A stretch of DNA of 64,000 nucleotides from positions 1 through 64,000 of the forward strand of contig LGRX02027801.1 of assembly GCA_001247695.2 (NCBI GenBank), read 5' to 3'. This DNA comes from Cymbomonas tetramitiformis (lineage: Eukaryota > Chlorophyta > Pyramimonadophyceae > Pyramimonadales > Pyramimonadaceae). A model generated the notes under the pieces. The model saw only the letters and a list, made by a program, of their open reading frames with translations. It searched no databases and had not been told where the DNA came from. Below are positions 1 to 9,833 of this stretch, piece by piece. A program made the translations under genes and the position numbers. How positions within the stretch are numbered: position 1 is the stretch's first letter; each line of letters opens with the position of its first letter.

Positions 1-517
1 GCACCGCACCTTTGGTAGCCCCAATCTGATTTAAAACCGTTCTCCGGACAAAGATATGTCCTGTCACTCTGCATCTAATTACTGAGGCTGCCATGGGACA
101 CCCACATGCACAGTCGCATTTCTCCCCTCGGTGGCTTAATTTTGGCCAGCAGGTCAACAGACAGGGCGGGGGTATGTGCAGGTCAACAGACAGGGCGGGG
201 GAAAGTGTGGCCTGACTAGCGCACCTCTCTCCAGCAGGACTGAGGCGCGTTGCTCGGGTCACCCGGGCCGTCCTCGTGGTCTAGGTGGACTTCGTAGTGA
301 GCTCCGCGGCTCTGCGCAGACCACGTGGCGCTCCAGCTTCGCACCAGTTGCAGATCTTTTGAGCCCGGAGCCAGCAATTGGGCGGCCTAACGTGGTTGAT
401 GGGAGCGCAGGCGCAGCGCGGGCGCTGGTGAGTTCCGGTGCACCGCTTCTTTGCGAAGTGCCGCACTCGAGAGGTCATTGTGGCATGGCGTGCACGAGGG
501 GGGCACGGGTGGCGCAC
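1..517. other. Host flank, no gene assigned
   Basis: GC-rich DNA downstream of the last recognised exon of the prolyl-hydroxylase-like gene. Further 3' exons of that gene may lie here or beyond the left edge, but I could not find the HxD iron-binding motif on the minus strand. A 24-bp stretch is directly repeated at 149-172 and 178-201. Open frames here are probably chance. Confidence 0.4.
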
Positions 518-2504
518 CGGGTAGCAGGCCACCATGGCGTGAGGCGGGGGCACCAACGTGAGATCTAGGCGATCATTCAGGCTCCCGGCGCAGCTCTGAC
601 CTACGATGCAGATCAAGGGAATTGGGAGTGTCAGTGAGGCCCGCCTGCCGGCCAGGTGTCCTTCCGGCGGCCTTCCACGAGGAGCGAAACGTCTCTGCCC
701 GAGCTCGCTACGGAGCCGCAAGAACCGCGGCGGGGACTGTGCTGCACTGAGCTGGTTGCAGGACTGAGGGGATATATTTGCTGTTTGATTCGTTCCAGCC
801 AATCGGAGAAGAGATATGAAACAGCCTTCATCCAATCTGGAGCACTTCAGGGAGACCAGCGCAGCTCTAATCCGATCTGTCCGTCCGCGAGGAGGGCGCA
901 GACCTCTCTGCACACATGTGAAGGGGAAAAAAACATTGGTTTTTCCTTAAGATGCCGCCCTGGTGATGACACCGCTGCCGTGCTTGGTACGCACAGGCAC
1001 AGGCTGCAGAATCCGTGGAGCTCTAACGAGTGCGAGGGCCCACAGCACGGCGGTGCCTGTGCTTATGCATCGAGGGAGTGTCCCTCATCGGCTCACTAGA
1101 GCAGTAGCATCTACGGTCAAGCCCTCATCGGCCCATGAGCAGAGACGACGGGTCAAGCCCTCTATCGGGCTCCACAAGAGCAGTAGCATCTACGGTCAAG
1201 CCCCTCATCGGCCTGGGAAGAGTAGTAGCATCTACGGTCAGTTCTCATCGGCTCACAAGAGCAGTAGCATCTACGGTCAAGCCCCTCATCGGCCCACAAG
1301 AGCAGTAGCATTCTTACGGTCAAGCCCCCTGTCGGCTCACAAAAGCAGAAGCATCTACGGTCAAGCCCCTCATCCGCCTCACTAGAGCAGTAGCATCTAC
1401 GGTCAAGCCCCTCGCTCTGGCTCACAAGAGCAGTAGCATCTACGGTGGTCAAGCCCTCATCGGGCTCACAAGAGCAGGCATCTACGGTCAAGCTCTCATC
1501 GCCACCACAAGAGCAGTAGCATCTACGGTCAAGCCCCCATCGGCTCTCGGCCAAGAGCAGTAGCATCTACGGTCAAGCCCTCGTCGGCTCACTAGATGGT
1601 GCAGCATTCTTTAATGTCAAAGCCCTCGCTCGCTCACTAGAGCAGCATCTACGGTCAAGCCCCTCGTCGGCTCACTAGAGCAGTAGCATCTACGGTCAAG
1701 CCCCTCATCGGCTCACAAGAGCAGTAACAGCACCCGCAGAAGCTGCACTGCCGCTGCCAGCGCCGGGTGTTCTTCTGACTGCTGCGAGTGCGTTGCCTGG
1801 CCGTGCTCGTTCACCCACATGACGATGTCCTCCCGCACTCCCGTCACCTGCCGTGCAATTCGTCATAATCGGTGCCACATTGGGATATGGCACATAGGCT
1901 GTCCCTGAGGGCAACGTGGCTCGAGTACGGAATCTCAATTAGGTAGCGAGCTGGTCCCAGAACGACACAACAGCGTGACAGACAGACAGCCAGGTGGCCA
2001 ATGATCAGGAGCAGCAAAAGGGAAACCGACCGGAGCAAGCGCTCCACTCTGGCATTCACGCAAGCTGTGGCCCACCATCGACGGTGAAAGTGGAAACACG
2101 CGCGACTTGCAGAATATTCACTTGGCTTTGGCAAGGCTTGTCCATCATCCTGGAGCATGTGAATCGTTTTGCAAGGCACGCTGCTGCAACACTGCTCGAG
2201 CGCGCTGGGAGCAAGCGTGCGCTCACCGCCTGCAGCGTCTCATGCAAGCTATCACTGCGGCGAAGCTGCTGCAGCTCGGCGTGCAAGGCAGCCACGTGCG
2301 CTGTCGAGAGCACGTCATCGATGACCACGTATCGATTGCCCTGCAGCATCTGAGCCCATACACCCCTTCCCCAAGCTCCCCAGCGTGCAAATGGAGGGGA
2401 GTATTCCTTCTCGAAGCATGTGTGCTCCATCGAGGCGGCCCGCGCGATGGCGGCTGGGAACCTGTGCGGCCGGCAAGCCTCTGATGCTCGCCACATCGGC
2501 CGGG
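518..2504 (-). CDS. EGLN/PHD-type prolyl hydroxylase-like 2OG-Fe(II) oxygenase, partial, three exons
   Basis: Three minus-strand exons are joined by consensus introns, all in phase 0: 2504-2227 (donor GTGAGC), 1847-1734 (acceptor GGCAG) and 595-518 (donor GTGCGC). Exon 1 encodes RYVVIDDVLSTAHVAALHAE, the double-stranded beta-helix entry of the PHD family. Exon 2 encodes VREDIVMWV and then an HPALAAAVQLL helix. Exon 3 ends in PPPHAMVACYP, the hallmark that precedes GNGxxYxxHxD in HIF prolyl hydroxylases. From family knowledge the enzyme would hydroxylate prolines using oxygen, 2-oxoglutarate and iron. The catalytic HxD...H exons are not visible, so activity cannot be judged. The intron between exons 2 and 3 holds a minisatellite, and a Copia element sits just upstream. 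The 5' end is undefined; the gene could continue into the ankyrin exons at 11-12.5 kb. Confidence 0.6.
1075..1727. repeat. Intronic minisatellite, about 42-bp unit
   Basis: About 14 imperfect copies of a roughly 42-bp unit built around AGCAGTAGCATCTACGGTCA and a CCCTCATCGGCTCAC segment. Units vary in length by several bases and there are no unique spacers. The array lies in the intron between exons 2 and 3 of the prolyl-hydroxylase-like gene. Confidence 0.9.
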
Positions 2505-2709
2505 CTGCACACAAATGCGAGGGCCTGCCGTGCGCACGTGGCGAGCCCGCGTGCTCCCTCCACCGGCCGAGGCAACCGCCGCTGCCGGGGCTGCTCGCTC
2601 ACACTGGAAATAGCTGCGTATGGCGGAGCGGCCCTCTGCGGGGGACACGATGAGCTCTGTGAGTCACTGCCAGCCCTGCAGTCATACACGGATGACAGCG
2701 CAGCGGGGC

Positions 2710-3115
2710 TATTGGAATCTGCAAGTGCTGCTGATCAGTTTGGTGTAAAGCATGACTATCCAGACCTTGTACAGTAGTCAGGATGCTCAAACCCTGAAGA
2801 AACCCTAAAGAAACCCTGTGGCACCCTTAGATCTAGATCTGTAGATCTGCTGAACTAATCGTGGCCGTCAGATCACTGATGACCATCGGGAAGTGCGTAA
2901 TGACTCCATATGTAGTAGTCAGGAGTGTCACTGCGGTCGGTATGAACACGACAGTGACACGTAGGAGTCTGTTTCGTGAACTTTCACATAAGATCGCCCA
3001 ATCAGTAATGATGGCGCGCAAATGTTCGTGTCGTTTAGAGCAACGAACTGGTATATCTTTTGATAATGAAAGTTTACGCTGGCTTTTGTGTAAACGAAAC
3101 TCTCGAAATCCTACA
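2710..3115 (+). repeat. 5' LTR of the Copia element
   Basis: 406 bp, nearly identical to 9423-9828, with 4 substitutions seen by eye. Left flank is the GGGGC duplication. Confidence 0.93.
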
Positions 3116-3195
3116 GGTTTTGGGCCCACTTACTACACAGTAAGTGTTAACCTACGGTTGTATCACGCAAATCTTTTGCTGCGCGTTTTTCGGAA

Positions 3196-6100
3196 ATGAG
3201 TAAGAGACAAGACAAGGCCAAGCTTGCAGAGCGGACCCCACCAGGACTGGGTGTGGAATCTACTTACGGCGATATCTCGGAGGTGCTGTCGGAAGATGGA
3301 ATTTCGGTTGGGGAGGACTCTGCAGCGCTGACAGCTCTTATCGATGAGCGACAACAACAGCTATCTTCGCAGCAAGACGCGCGTATAAATGAGCTTATGA
3401 AAATGGTTCAGGTCCTGGCACAGACAGTGCCCCAGTTGGCTGCGAATCAGAATGCGGGGACAGGAGAAGCGGTTGCGTCTCCTGAGGCCGCGAAATCCGG
3501 TATGTCTGGTTCCGGTGTTCACTCTCACGTTGCGGGTGGTAATGCGGGCGCACCTTTGCCTCCTCTGGCGGAAATGTTGAAGAGTTTCAAGTCTGACCAA
3601 CTTTATTCTGGTCAGGACGCGGAAAATGACGCCAAGTGGCTGGAGTTCCGGGGTAAAATTGTGCCATGTTTGCGTCACCGGGCGCTGGCGTTACTCTTAT
3701 CGGACGCGCGCGACTTGGAGGACATCAAGAGGGACGAGCACTTCTCTGTGGCAGCGAATCAGTTGTTTCACGACTTTCTGTCGGCCGTGACTTCCAAGAC
3801 GGCAAATGCGGTTGTGCAGACGTACAGCGAGGAGGCGGACGGTGTCTTGGCCTGGCGGCAGCTAGTTAAAATGCGTAGGAGCACGGGCTCTGCGTACTTT
3901 GTGAGGCAGGTCAAGGCTCTGCTTGATGACACGAAGAAGTTTGCGTCGCTTACTCCCCCACTGCCGGGCTTTCGGAGTGCGCGGCGAATTCTCGACAGGG
4001 TAAAGGAATATGCGTGCACGAGCGAATTCCTGCCGACCGGTGAGAAATTTCATGTTGCCAGCCTGGAGGCGGTCTTTATGGCTATGGTGCTGAATTCTTT
4101 GAACCCGGCATATGTCTTGGTACGTTCTATGTACTCCAAGAACAAGATACCGTCGTTCCAGGAGCTGAGTGACGCGGTGTGTGACCACTACGACAACGTT
4201 ATAGCTACTTCAGCAGCGGCTACGGAGACGGGTGCTGGAATTGTGGAGGACAGGCGCAAGCAGGAGGAGCAGAAACGTACTGTGATGCTCAAGAAGGTAC
4301 CGTGCCCGATATGTCATATGACTGGGCACTCGTCCAAGGAATGCTTTGTGACTAACGAGGGCAAGCGGGAGGAGTACCTCAAGAAGAATCCCAAGAGGAG
4401 GGACGCGATAATGAAGAGGGTCCAGGACTACCAGAAGCATGGGAAGCTACCCAATCGTGCAGCTGCTGTTACTGAAGCTCAGCAGGACCCTGGTGTGGAC
4501 GCCTCTGGGGAGGCTCTGTATGCTATCTGTGAGCTTGACAGCATGGTTACCTGCTTCTCTGAAGACATGCCTCAATTTATCTCTGGTTGCACTGTGGAAG
4601 ACTATATTGGGTCTCAATCTGGTGTCTCCCTGTACAACTACTATGCAGTTCTGGGTGGACTTACATCTTCTGAGGATCCTTTCCCAGTTGGAGGTGAGGA
4701 CCAATCTGTGAGTGGTGTCTGTCGGTGGAGGTCTGATGCTTCTGTGAGAAGGCACTCTGCATTGAGGGAGCCTGGTAAGAAGTCACACCCCTATCAGCCC
4801 AATAAGCATCGGTTCTTATTGAATGAGCACAGATATTTCCCTGTGACTCCAGTGTACGACTCGTTTGTCTACATTGATACTCTGTGCACAGCTCTGCCTG
4901 GGAGGAAGCTTGATCCTACCCAAGCCCTATGGGAGGCAGGAAGGGAGCAGCATCTTGGGCCTGGGTATCAGATATCCCCCAGGCAGCCATGGTACACTTC
5001 GGATGTCCAGTATGTGCATAGTATGTTCATGAATGGCTCTGTGGAAGTGTCGGACAGGGCATTGAAGGTGCTGGAGGATCCTCACTTTCCTGCTAATGGC
5101 AGAGTGGTGTGCCGAGAAGAGATGGTGTATGCGAAGCACCTTGTGGCGGAGCAGCTGGGCTTACTGCAACGTCTGCTTGAGAAGGAGCCGGTCATGGTAC
5201 GAGGGTCCTTTGAGAGGTTGCAGTCATGGGTAACTTTACTCAGTATGGTTACTCGGGACACAGTGAGGGCGATTGAGGACTTCTGGGCCCTGCTGGGATA
5301 TGGCTATGATGATGAGTGGGACTTTGACTCCTCGTCTGATGGCAGTGATGATTCGGATCAAGGTGGCTATGACTCTGAGGACTCTTCTCATAGTGGTGGT
5401 GACTCTTCGGGTCCAAGGGATTCTACCTCTGAGACCACGCCGGATAACTGTATGATATACGGTATTGAGCAGGTTACTTTTCGACATGCCTTCTCTTCTC
5501 ACCCTTTGCCTGAGCATGCGTATGCACTGGGTGGCTCTGATGCCATTTTCACAATGCCTGAGCAGATTGCTGCTAACCACCATGCCTGGGCCAGTCACAC
5601 ACTATCTGGACTCAGCTATATACCTGGTCTCAGCGATTCCTCTGGCTCAGGTGATGATGATCATGCTTCAGATACTATGCCGAGTCTGGTGGATGCCTCT
5701 GACTCAGACGAGGAAGATGGTGAACACTCATGGCAGCCCTTTGAAGGAGTGGGTGGTATCCCCTCTGATGATTGGGCATCTGGGCTATCTTGTCATCATT
5801 GTGGCGATGACTCTGGTTACTCCATCAGTATTACGGATACAGCTTCTAACTTTGACTCGGGTGATGATGGCTATGCTTCGGATGCTATGCCTGATCTGGT
5901 GGATGCCTCGGACTCAGACGAGGAGGATGATGTGTGCATGTTGCAGCCCCTTGAAGGAGTGGGTGGCATCCCCTCTGATGATTGGGCATCTGGACTATTC
6001 TGTCTGCCTTACAAGCACCACCTCTGTCCCGAGAGCGCTGACCCTGGGACTGATTGGTATTATGATGCGCCTGATCTGGAGGATGGCAGTGGCTCTGATG

Positions 6101-9100
6101 ATGACGAGGCATGTGACCTGCCAGGGGGACATCCTATGTGCACCTCACTTGCCCTGTGTGTTGCATCTGCAAACACCAAGACTGACGTATTCACCAGCGA
6201 CCTGCCATTGGCTGCAGGCGGTGGTCAAGTGGCCATGTTGGACAGTGGTGCCTCCAAGCACATATTCAACTCGATGGCTAGTTTTGGGGGTGACTTTGAT
6301 GCCACTTCTCGTTCCACTTTCAGTGTAGTACAGGCAGGTACTGTCTCATCGGAGGGCAGTGGCACGGTGACATTTGCCAAGCTGGATGTGCTCACTGGGC
6401 GCGCTATTGGACTGCAGTTCACTGGTGCACACTGTATCCCTGGGCAGCCCTTCAATTTGGTGTCAGTGGTAGCACTTGAGGATGCTGGGTTCAGTGTTGA
6501 CTTTGGGGCCAGGCGGATATCCAGTGAGGGGGTGACATTCTCATTCTCCAGGGTTGGCAACCAGTACATCATATATGAGGATCGGGTGACTGGCGCTCTG
6601 GATACATATGTAGCCTGTGCGGCATATCACGATGACTCTGACCGGGACAAATCGGACTGGAAATTTGAGAAGGCTGGAAAGCACATCGAGGAGCATGGGC
6701 CATTCACTCTGGAACTGTTTGCCTCCAGTGACAACCACGTCTTGGGCAACTATTGCACCACTGACCGGCCTTGCTTCGACAGGGACTGGGCAGGTGAGGC
6801 ATGCTATGGCAACCCGCCCTATGAGCATGATATCATCCTGAGGTGCCTGCAGAAGGCACTCAGTGATTTTGATAGGGCACCTCACTCCACCAAATTTCTT
6901 TTGGTATTACCCAGATGGGAGTCCCCCTACTACATGCTGTATGGGAAACACTATGACCTCTCCCTTCTTCGAGTATTCGGCTGTCTGGCGTATGCCTTTG
7001 TGGACCCAGACAGCAGGGAGCATAAGCTCAGTGACCGGGCGAAGCAGCTCAGATACATTGGTCACTCTGAGGTCTCCTCGGCCTACTTACTGTATGATCC
7101 CGAGTCCGGCAAAATCGTCAAGTCTGGTATGGTGAGGTTCCATGAGGCTGTCGACAAGCTGGGCAAGGTGGTCACCACGTGGGATCCTTCAGCAGTGGCC
7201 CCACTGAGTACCAACTTCATGGTGACGATGCTGGATGCGGAGTATCATGACACCCTTCCCAGTGGTCTGGAAGATGGTATTCTTGGTATTGGGGCCTATT
7301 TACCTGATGAGAGCGACGAGATCTTGGCAGTGCTGAAGGTGAAAGCTGGAGATGTGACATGCTGGGTGAGTCTCAAGGACTATCTGGATGGCCAGCCCAA
7401 GCATATGACTGCTGTGCGCTCGGTTGTGCACACTGGTGACCTCAATGTCGACTACCCATTGTTTACTGAGGTCATGGCAGATGCTGGACGTGAGAAACTG
7501 GAGGCTGGGATCATATGCGCACGGGCTGTGGGGCCCAGCTCATTTCCATACTGTGTTATGTTACTCACGAACTTCACGCACATTGATCTGCCATTGGGTA
7601 AGGTGCATTTCCCTCCTGAGCACACATGCTTGGCGGCGGCTGCGAAGGCGTGTGCTGGAGACTCAGTGGATGTGCTACCACCTGGGGTGACTGAACCAAA
7701 GGGGGTCAAGCAAGCTATGGGGGCGCCAGATGCTAGTGAGTGGATGGAAGCTATCCAGACCGAGCTGGAGGCCCTGATTACGGTCAAGCAGGCTCTCGAG
7801 ATGATGGACAAGGAGGATGTGCCCCCTGGGGTTCGCCTGTTGGACATGGCGTTGGTCTTGAAGGTCAAGCTGGACAAGCATCGGCAGTTACAAAAGCGCA
7901 AGGCGAGGGTGTGTGTGAGGGGCAACAAGCAGGAGTATGGTGTCGACTACTTCGACACCTTTGCCCCGTGTACTCAGTTGTCTTCAGTGAGACTGGTTAT
8001 CATTTTGGCGCTGAACCTTTCCCGGCAGGTGTATCACATGGATGTGGAAACAGCCTTCCTGAACTCGACCCTCGAGGAGGATCTGTATGTCCAGCTCCCT
8101 AGGGGGCTGGAGTATCAGGGGAGGACATGTGCCAAGCTCCTCAAGGCAGTGTATGGCCTGAAGCAAGCGGGCAAAGAGTGGTTTGAGACCAGCGATGCTT
8201 TCATCATGGCCTACGACGAGAGGATGAGGCGCAGTGATATTGAGCCCTGTCTGTACTTCATCAGGGACTCTGACATCACGGTCATTATTCTGGCATATGT
8301 TGATGACTACATTGTGGCCACTGACAGTCGCACGTGGTATGACAACTTCGTGGCAGCCTTCAACTCCAAGTATGCCTGCAAGGACTTGGGTGTTCTGGAT
8401 CTTGTGATGGGTATTGGTGTGCGCTGTGGCCCTGGGGTGGCATATCTCTCTCAATCTGGGTACATCTCCCAGATGATTGACACCTATGGACTCAAGGATG
8501 CCAAGCCGGCTAGCCTGCCCATGTCCCCAGGGTGCTCTCTTGCACCATCTGATGGCAAGGGTGCCACCATTCCGTTCAGGGGGCTGCTTGGGCAGCTGCA
8601 GTGGATTGCAAGGTGCACACGCCCTGACATCATGGCTGCTGTATCTGCTCTCTCTCGGTTCTGTGCGTCCTATGGCCCAGAGCACTTTGTGGCACTGAAA
8701 CAGGTTGTCAGATACCTCAAGGGCACTGTGAGCTACGAGCTGGTGCTGCGAACAACCTCTTCTGTGCCAAGGGGGCTGGGTCTGGCATGTGGAGCACTAC
8801 CTATGTGCATATACACTGATGCTGACTATGCTGGCTGCAAGACAACGAGAAAGTCCACATCTGGCATTGCAGTCTACCTGTGTGGGAGCTTGCTCATCTT
8901 CTCCTCGATCATGCAGAGGTGTGTATCACTCTCAACTACCGAGGCCGAGATCATAGCCATGTCTGAAGGGGCTCGCGAGATCAAGTACATTATCAACGTG
9001 CTGAATGACCTGGTGGACATCTGCAACCCAGTGCCTATGTACTGTGATAACCAAGGGGCCATTCATTTGGCCTCTGACTATGTGAACAACAACAGGTCCA

Positions 9101-9288
9101 AGCACATAGAGGTGAGGAACATGTACATCCGGGAACTGGTGAAGTCCAACACAGCGGAAGCCTTGTATGTCTGCTCAGCAGACAACACATCGGACATATT
9201 CACCAAACCTCTTCCTCTACCAGCTTTCGTTACACACAGAGAAAGGCTTGGTATCATGAAGATGAAGGAATCCGACCCTGAAGACTGA
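3196..9288 (+). CDS. Copia gag-pol polyprotein with a Dam-like domain in place of the integrase core
   Basis: 2030 codons without interruption. In order: gag, with a CPICHMTGHSSKEC zinc knuckle at residues 370-383; a long acidic Ser/Asp-rich linker with an internal duplication (about 700-990); an aspartic protease with LDSGAS at about 1015-1020; then FTLELFASSDN...YGNPPYEHD (about 1170-1212), resembling the Dam-like methyltransferase domain of DIRS-type elements; then the integrase C-terminal part LRVFGCLAYAF (from about 1257); reverse transcriptase with AYVDDY at about 1700; and RNase H with YTDADYAG at about 1875. A normal Copia pol has an HHCC zinc finger and a DDE core between protease and LRVFGC. 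Both are missing here, and the NPPY domain occupies their place. The start is the first ATG after the leader. The clean frame and near-identical LTRs indicate recent mobility, so an integrase may act in trans. Confidence 0.93.
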   Translation: MSKRQDKAKLAERTPPGLGVESTYGDISEVLSEDGISVGEDSAALTALIDERQQQLSSQQDARINELMKMVQVLAQTVPQLAANQNAGTGEAVASPEAAKSGMSGSGVHSHVAGGNAGAPLPPLAEMLKSFKSDQLYSGQDAENDAKWLEFRGKIVPCLRHRALALLLSDARDLEDIKRDEHFSVAANQLFHDFLSAVTSKTANAVVQTYSEEADGVLAWRQLVKMRRSTGSAYFVRQVKALLDDTKKFASLTPPLPGFRSARRILDRVKEYACTSEFLPTGEKFHVASLEAVFMAMVLNSLNPAYVLVRSMYSKNKIPSFQELSDAVCDHYDNVIATSAAATETGAGIVEDRRKQEEQKRTVMLKKVPCPICHMTGHSSKECFVTNEGKREEYLKKNPKRRDAIMKRVQDYQKHGKLPNRAAAVTEAQQDPGVDASGEALYAICELDSMVTCFSEDMPQFISGCTVEDYIGSQSGVSLYNYYAVLGGLTSSEDPFPVGGEDQSVSGVCRWRSDASVRRHSALREPGKKSHPYQPNKHRFLLNEHRYFPVTPVYDSFVYIDTLCTALPGRKLDPTQALWEAGREQHLGPGYQISPRQPWYTSDVQYVHSMFMNGSVEVSDRALKVLEDPHFPANGRVVCREEMVYAKHLVAEQLGLLQRLLEKEPVMVRGSFERLQSWVTLLSMVTRDTVRAIEDFWALLGYGYDDEWDFDSSSDGSDDSDQGGYDSEDSSHSGGDSSGPRDSTSETTPDNCMIYGIEQVTFRHAFSSHPLPEHAYALGGSDAIFTMPEQIAANHHAWASHTLSGLSYIPGLSDSSGSGDDDHASDTMPSLVDASDSDEEDGEHSWQPFEGVGGIPSDDWASGLSCHHCGDDSGYSISITDTASNFDSGDDGYASDAMPDLVDASDSDEEDDVCMLQPLEGVGGIPSDDWASGLFCLPYKHHLCPESADPGTDWYYDAPDLEDGSGSDDDEACDLPGGHPMCTSLALCVASANTKTDVFTSDLPLAAGGGQVAMLDSGASKHIFNSMASFGGDFDATSRSTFSVVQAGTVSSEGSGTVTFAKLDVLTGRAIGLQFTGAHCIPGQPFNLVSVVALEDAGFSVDFGARRISSEGVTFSFSRVGNQYIIYEDRVTGALDTYVACAAYHDDSDRDKSDWKFEKAGKHIEEHGPFTLELFASSDNHVLGNYCTTDRPCFDRDWAGEACYGNPPYEHDIILRCLQKALSDFDRAPHSTKFLLVLPRWESPYYMLYGKHYDLSLLRVFGCLAYAFVDPDSREHKLSDRAKQLRYIGHSEVSSAYLLYDPESGKIVKSGMVRFHEAVDKLGKVVTTWDPSAVAPLSTNFMVTMLDAEYHDTLPSGLEDGILGIGAYLPDESDEILAVLKVKAGDVTCWVSLKDYLDGQPKHMTAVRSVVHTGDLNVDYPLFTEVMADAGREKLEAGIICARAVGPSSFPYCVMLLTNFTHIDLPLGKVHFPPEHTCLAAAAKACAGDSVDVLPPGVTEPKGVKQAMGAPDASEWMEAIQTELEALITVKQALEMMDKEDVPPGVRLLDMALVLKVKLDKHRQLQKRKARVCVRGNKQEYGVDYFDTFAPCTQLSSVRLVIILALNLSRQVYHMDVETAFLNSTLEEDLYVQLPRGLEYQGRTCAKLLKAVYGLKQAGKEWFETSDAFIMAYDERMRRSDIEPCLYFIRDSDITVIILAYVDDYIVATDSRTWYDNFVAAFNSKYACKDLGVLDLVMGIGVRCGPGVAYLSQSGYISQMIDTYGLKDAKPASLPMSPGCSLAPSDGKGATIPFRGLLGQLQWIARCTRPDIMAAVSALSRFCASYGPEHFVALKQVVRYLKGTVSYELVLRTTSSVPRGLGLACGALPMCIYTDADYAGCKTTRKSTSGIAVYLCGSLLIFSSIMQRCVSLSTTEAEIIAMSEGAREIKYIINVLNDLVDICNPVPMYCDNQGAIHLASDYVNNNRSKHIEVRNMYIRELVKSNTAEALYVCSADNTSDIFTKPLPLPAFVTHRERLGIMKMKESDPED
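5635..6005 (+). repeat. Internal duplication in the acidic linker of Copia gag-pol
   Basis: Two copies of about 165-210 bp, starting near 5635 and 5850. Each encodes a SGDDxxASDxMPxLVDASDS-type stretch followed by EGVGGIPSDDWASGL. Both are in frame with the polyprotein. Confidence 0.8.
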
Positions 9289-9422
9289 AGACTGAAGGGG
9301 GCACCATCCCATACTCTGGAGCTGGAGGGGCACCATCCCAAGAACTGGATATTGCTGACTGAAGGGGCACCATTCCCAAGAACTGGCAGTAGGAAAACTA
9401 GACAGTCACCCTTTAGAAGGGG

Positions 9423-9828
9423 TATTGGAATCTGCAAGTGCTGCTGATCAGTTTGGTGTAAAGCATGACTATCCAGACCTTGTACAGTAGTCAGGATGCT
9501 CAAACCCTGAAGAAACCCTAAAGAAACCCTGTGGAACCCTTAGATCTAGATCTATAGATCTGCTGAACTAATCGTGGCCGTCAGATCACTGATGACTATC
9601 GGGAAGTGCGTAATGACTCCATATGTAGTAGTTAGGAGTGTCACTGCGGTCGGTATGAACACGACAGTGACACGTAGGAGTCTGTTTCGTGAACTTTCAC
9701 ATAAGATCGCCCAATCAGTAATGATGGCGCGCAAATGTTCGTGTCGTTTAGAGCAACGAACTGGTATATCTTTTGATAATGAAAGTTTACGCTGGCTTTT
9801 GTGTAAACGAAACTCTCGAAATCCTACA
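9423..9828 (+). repeat. 3' LTR of the Copia element
   Basis: Partner of the 5' LTR. Between the stop codon at 9288 and this LTR are three short direct repeats of GGGGCACCATCCC-like sequence. The right flank is the GGGGC target duplication. Confidence 0.93.
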
Positions 9829-9833
9829 GGGGC

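Larger units (their letters stand above)
2710..9828 (+). mobile_element. Ty1/Copia LTR retrotransposon, nearly intact, with 5-bp TSD
   Basis: Two 406-bp direct repeats (2710-3115 and 9423-9828) begin TATTGGAATC and end TCCTACA. They are flanked by the target duplication GGGGC at 2705-2709 and 9829-9833. The internal part is a single uninterrupted gag-pol frame. A purine tract AGAAGGGG (9415-9422) abuts the 3' LTR. I count 4 differences between the LTRs, so the insertion is recent. It lies in host DNA between the prolyl-hydroxylase exons and the ankyrin exons. No clear initiator-Met primer site follows the 5' LTR; the sequence there is GGTTTTGGGCCCAC. Confidence 0.95.

Noticed and set aside
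281..913. 210-codon minus-strand frame as one gene
   Set aside because: Only a short part (518-595) matches a known family, and it is bounded by splice sites; the rest looks like intron.
1075..1727. CRISPR-like array
   Set aside because: The units are contiguous imperfect repeats with no unique spacers, in a eukaryotic intron; it is a minisatellite.
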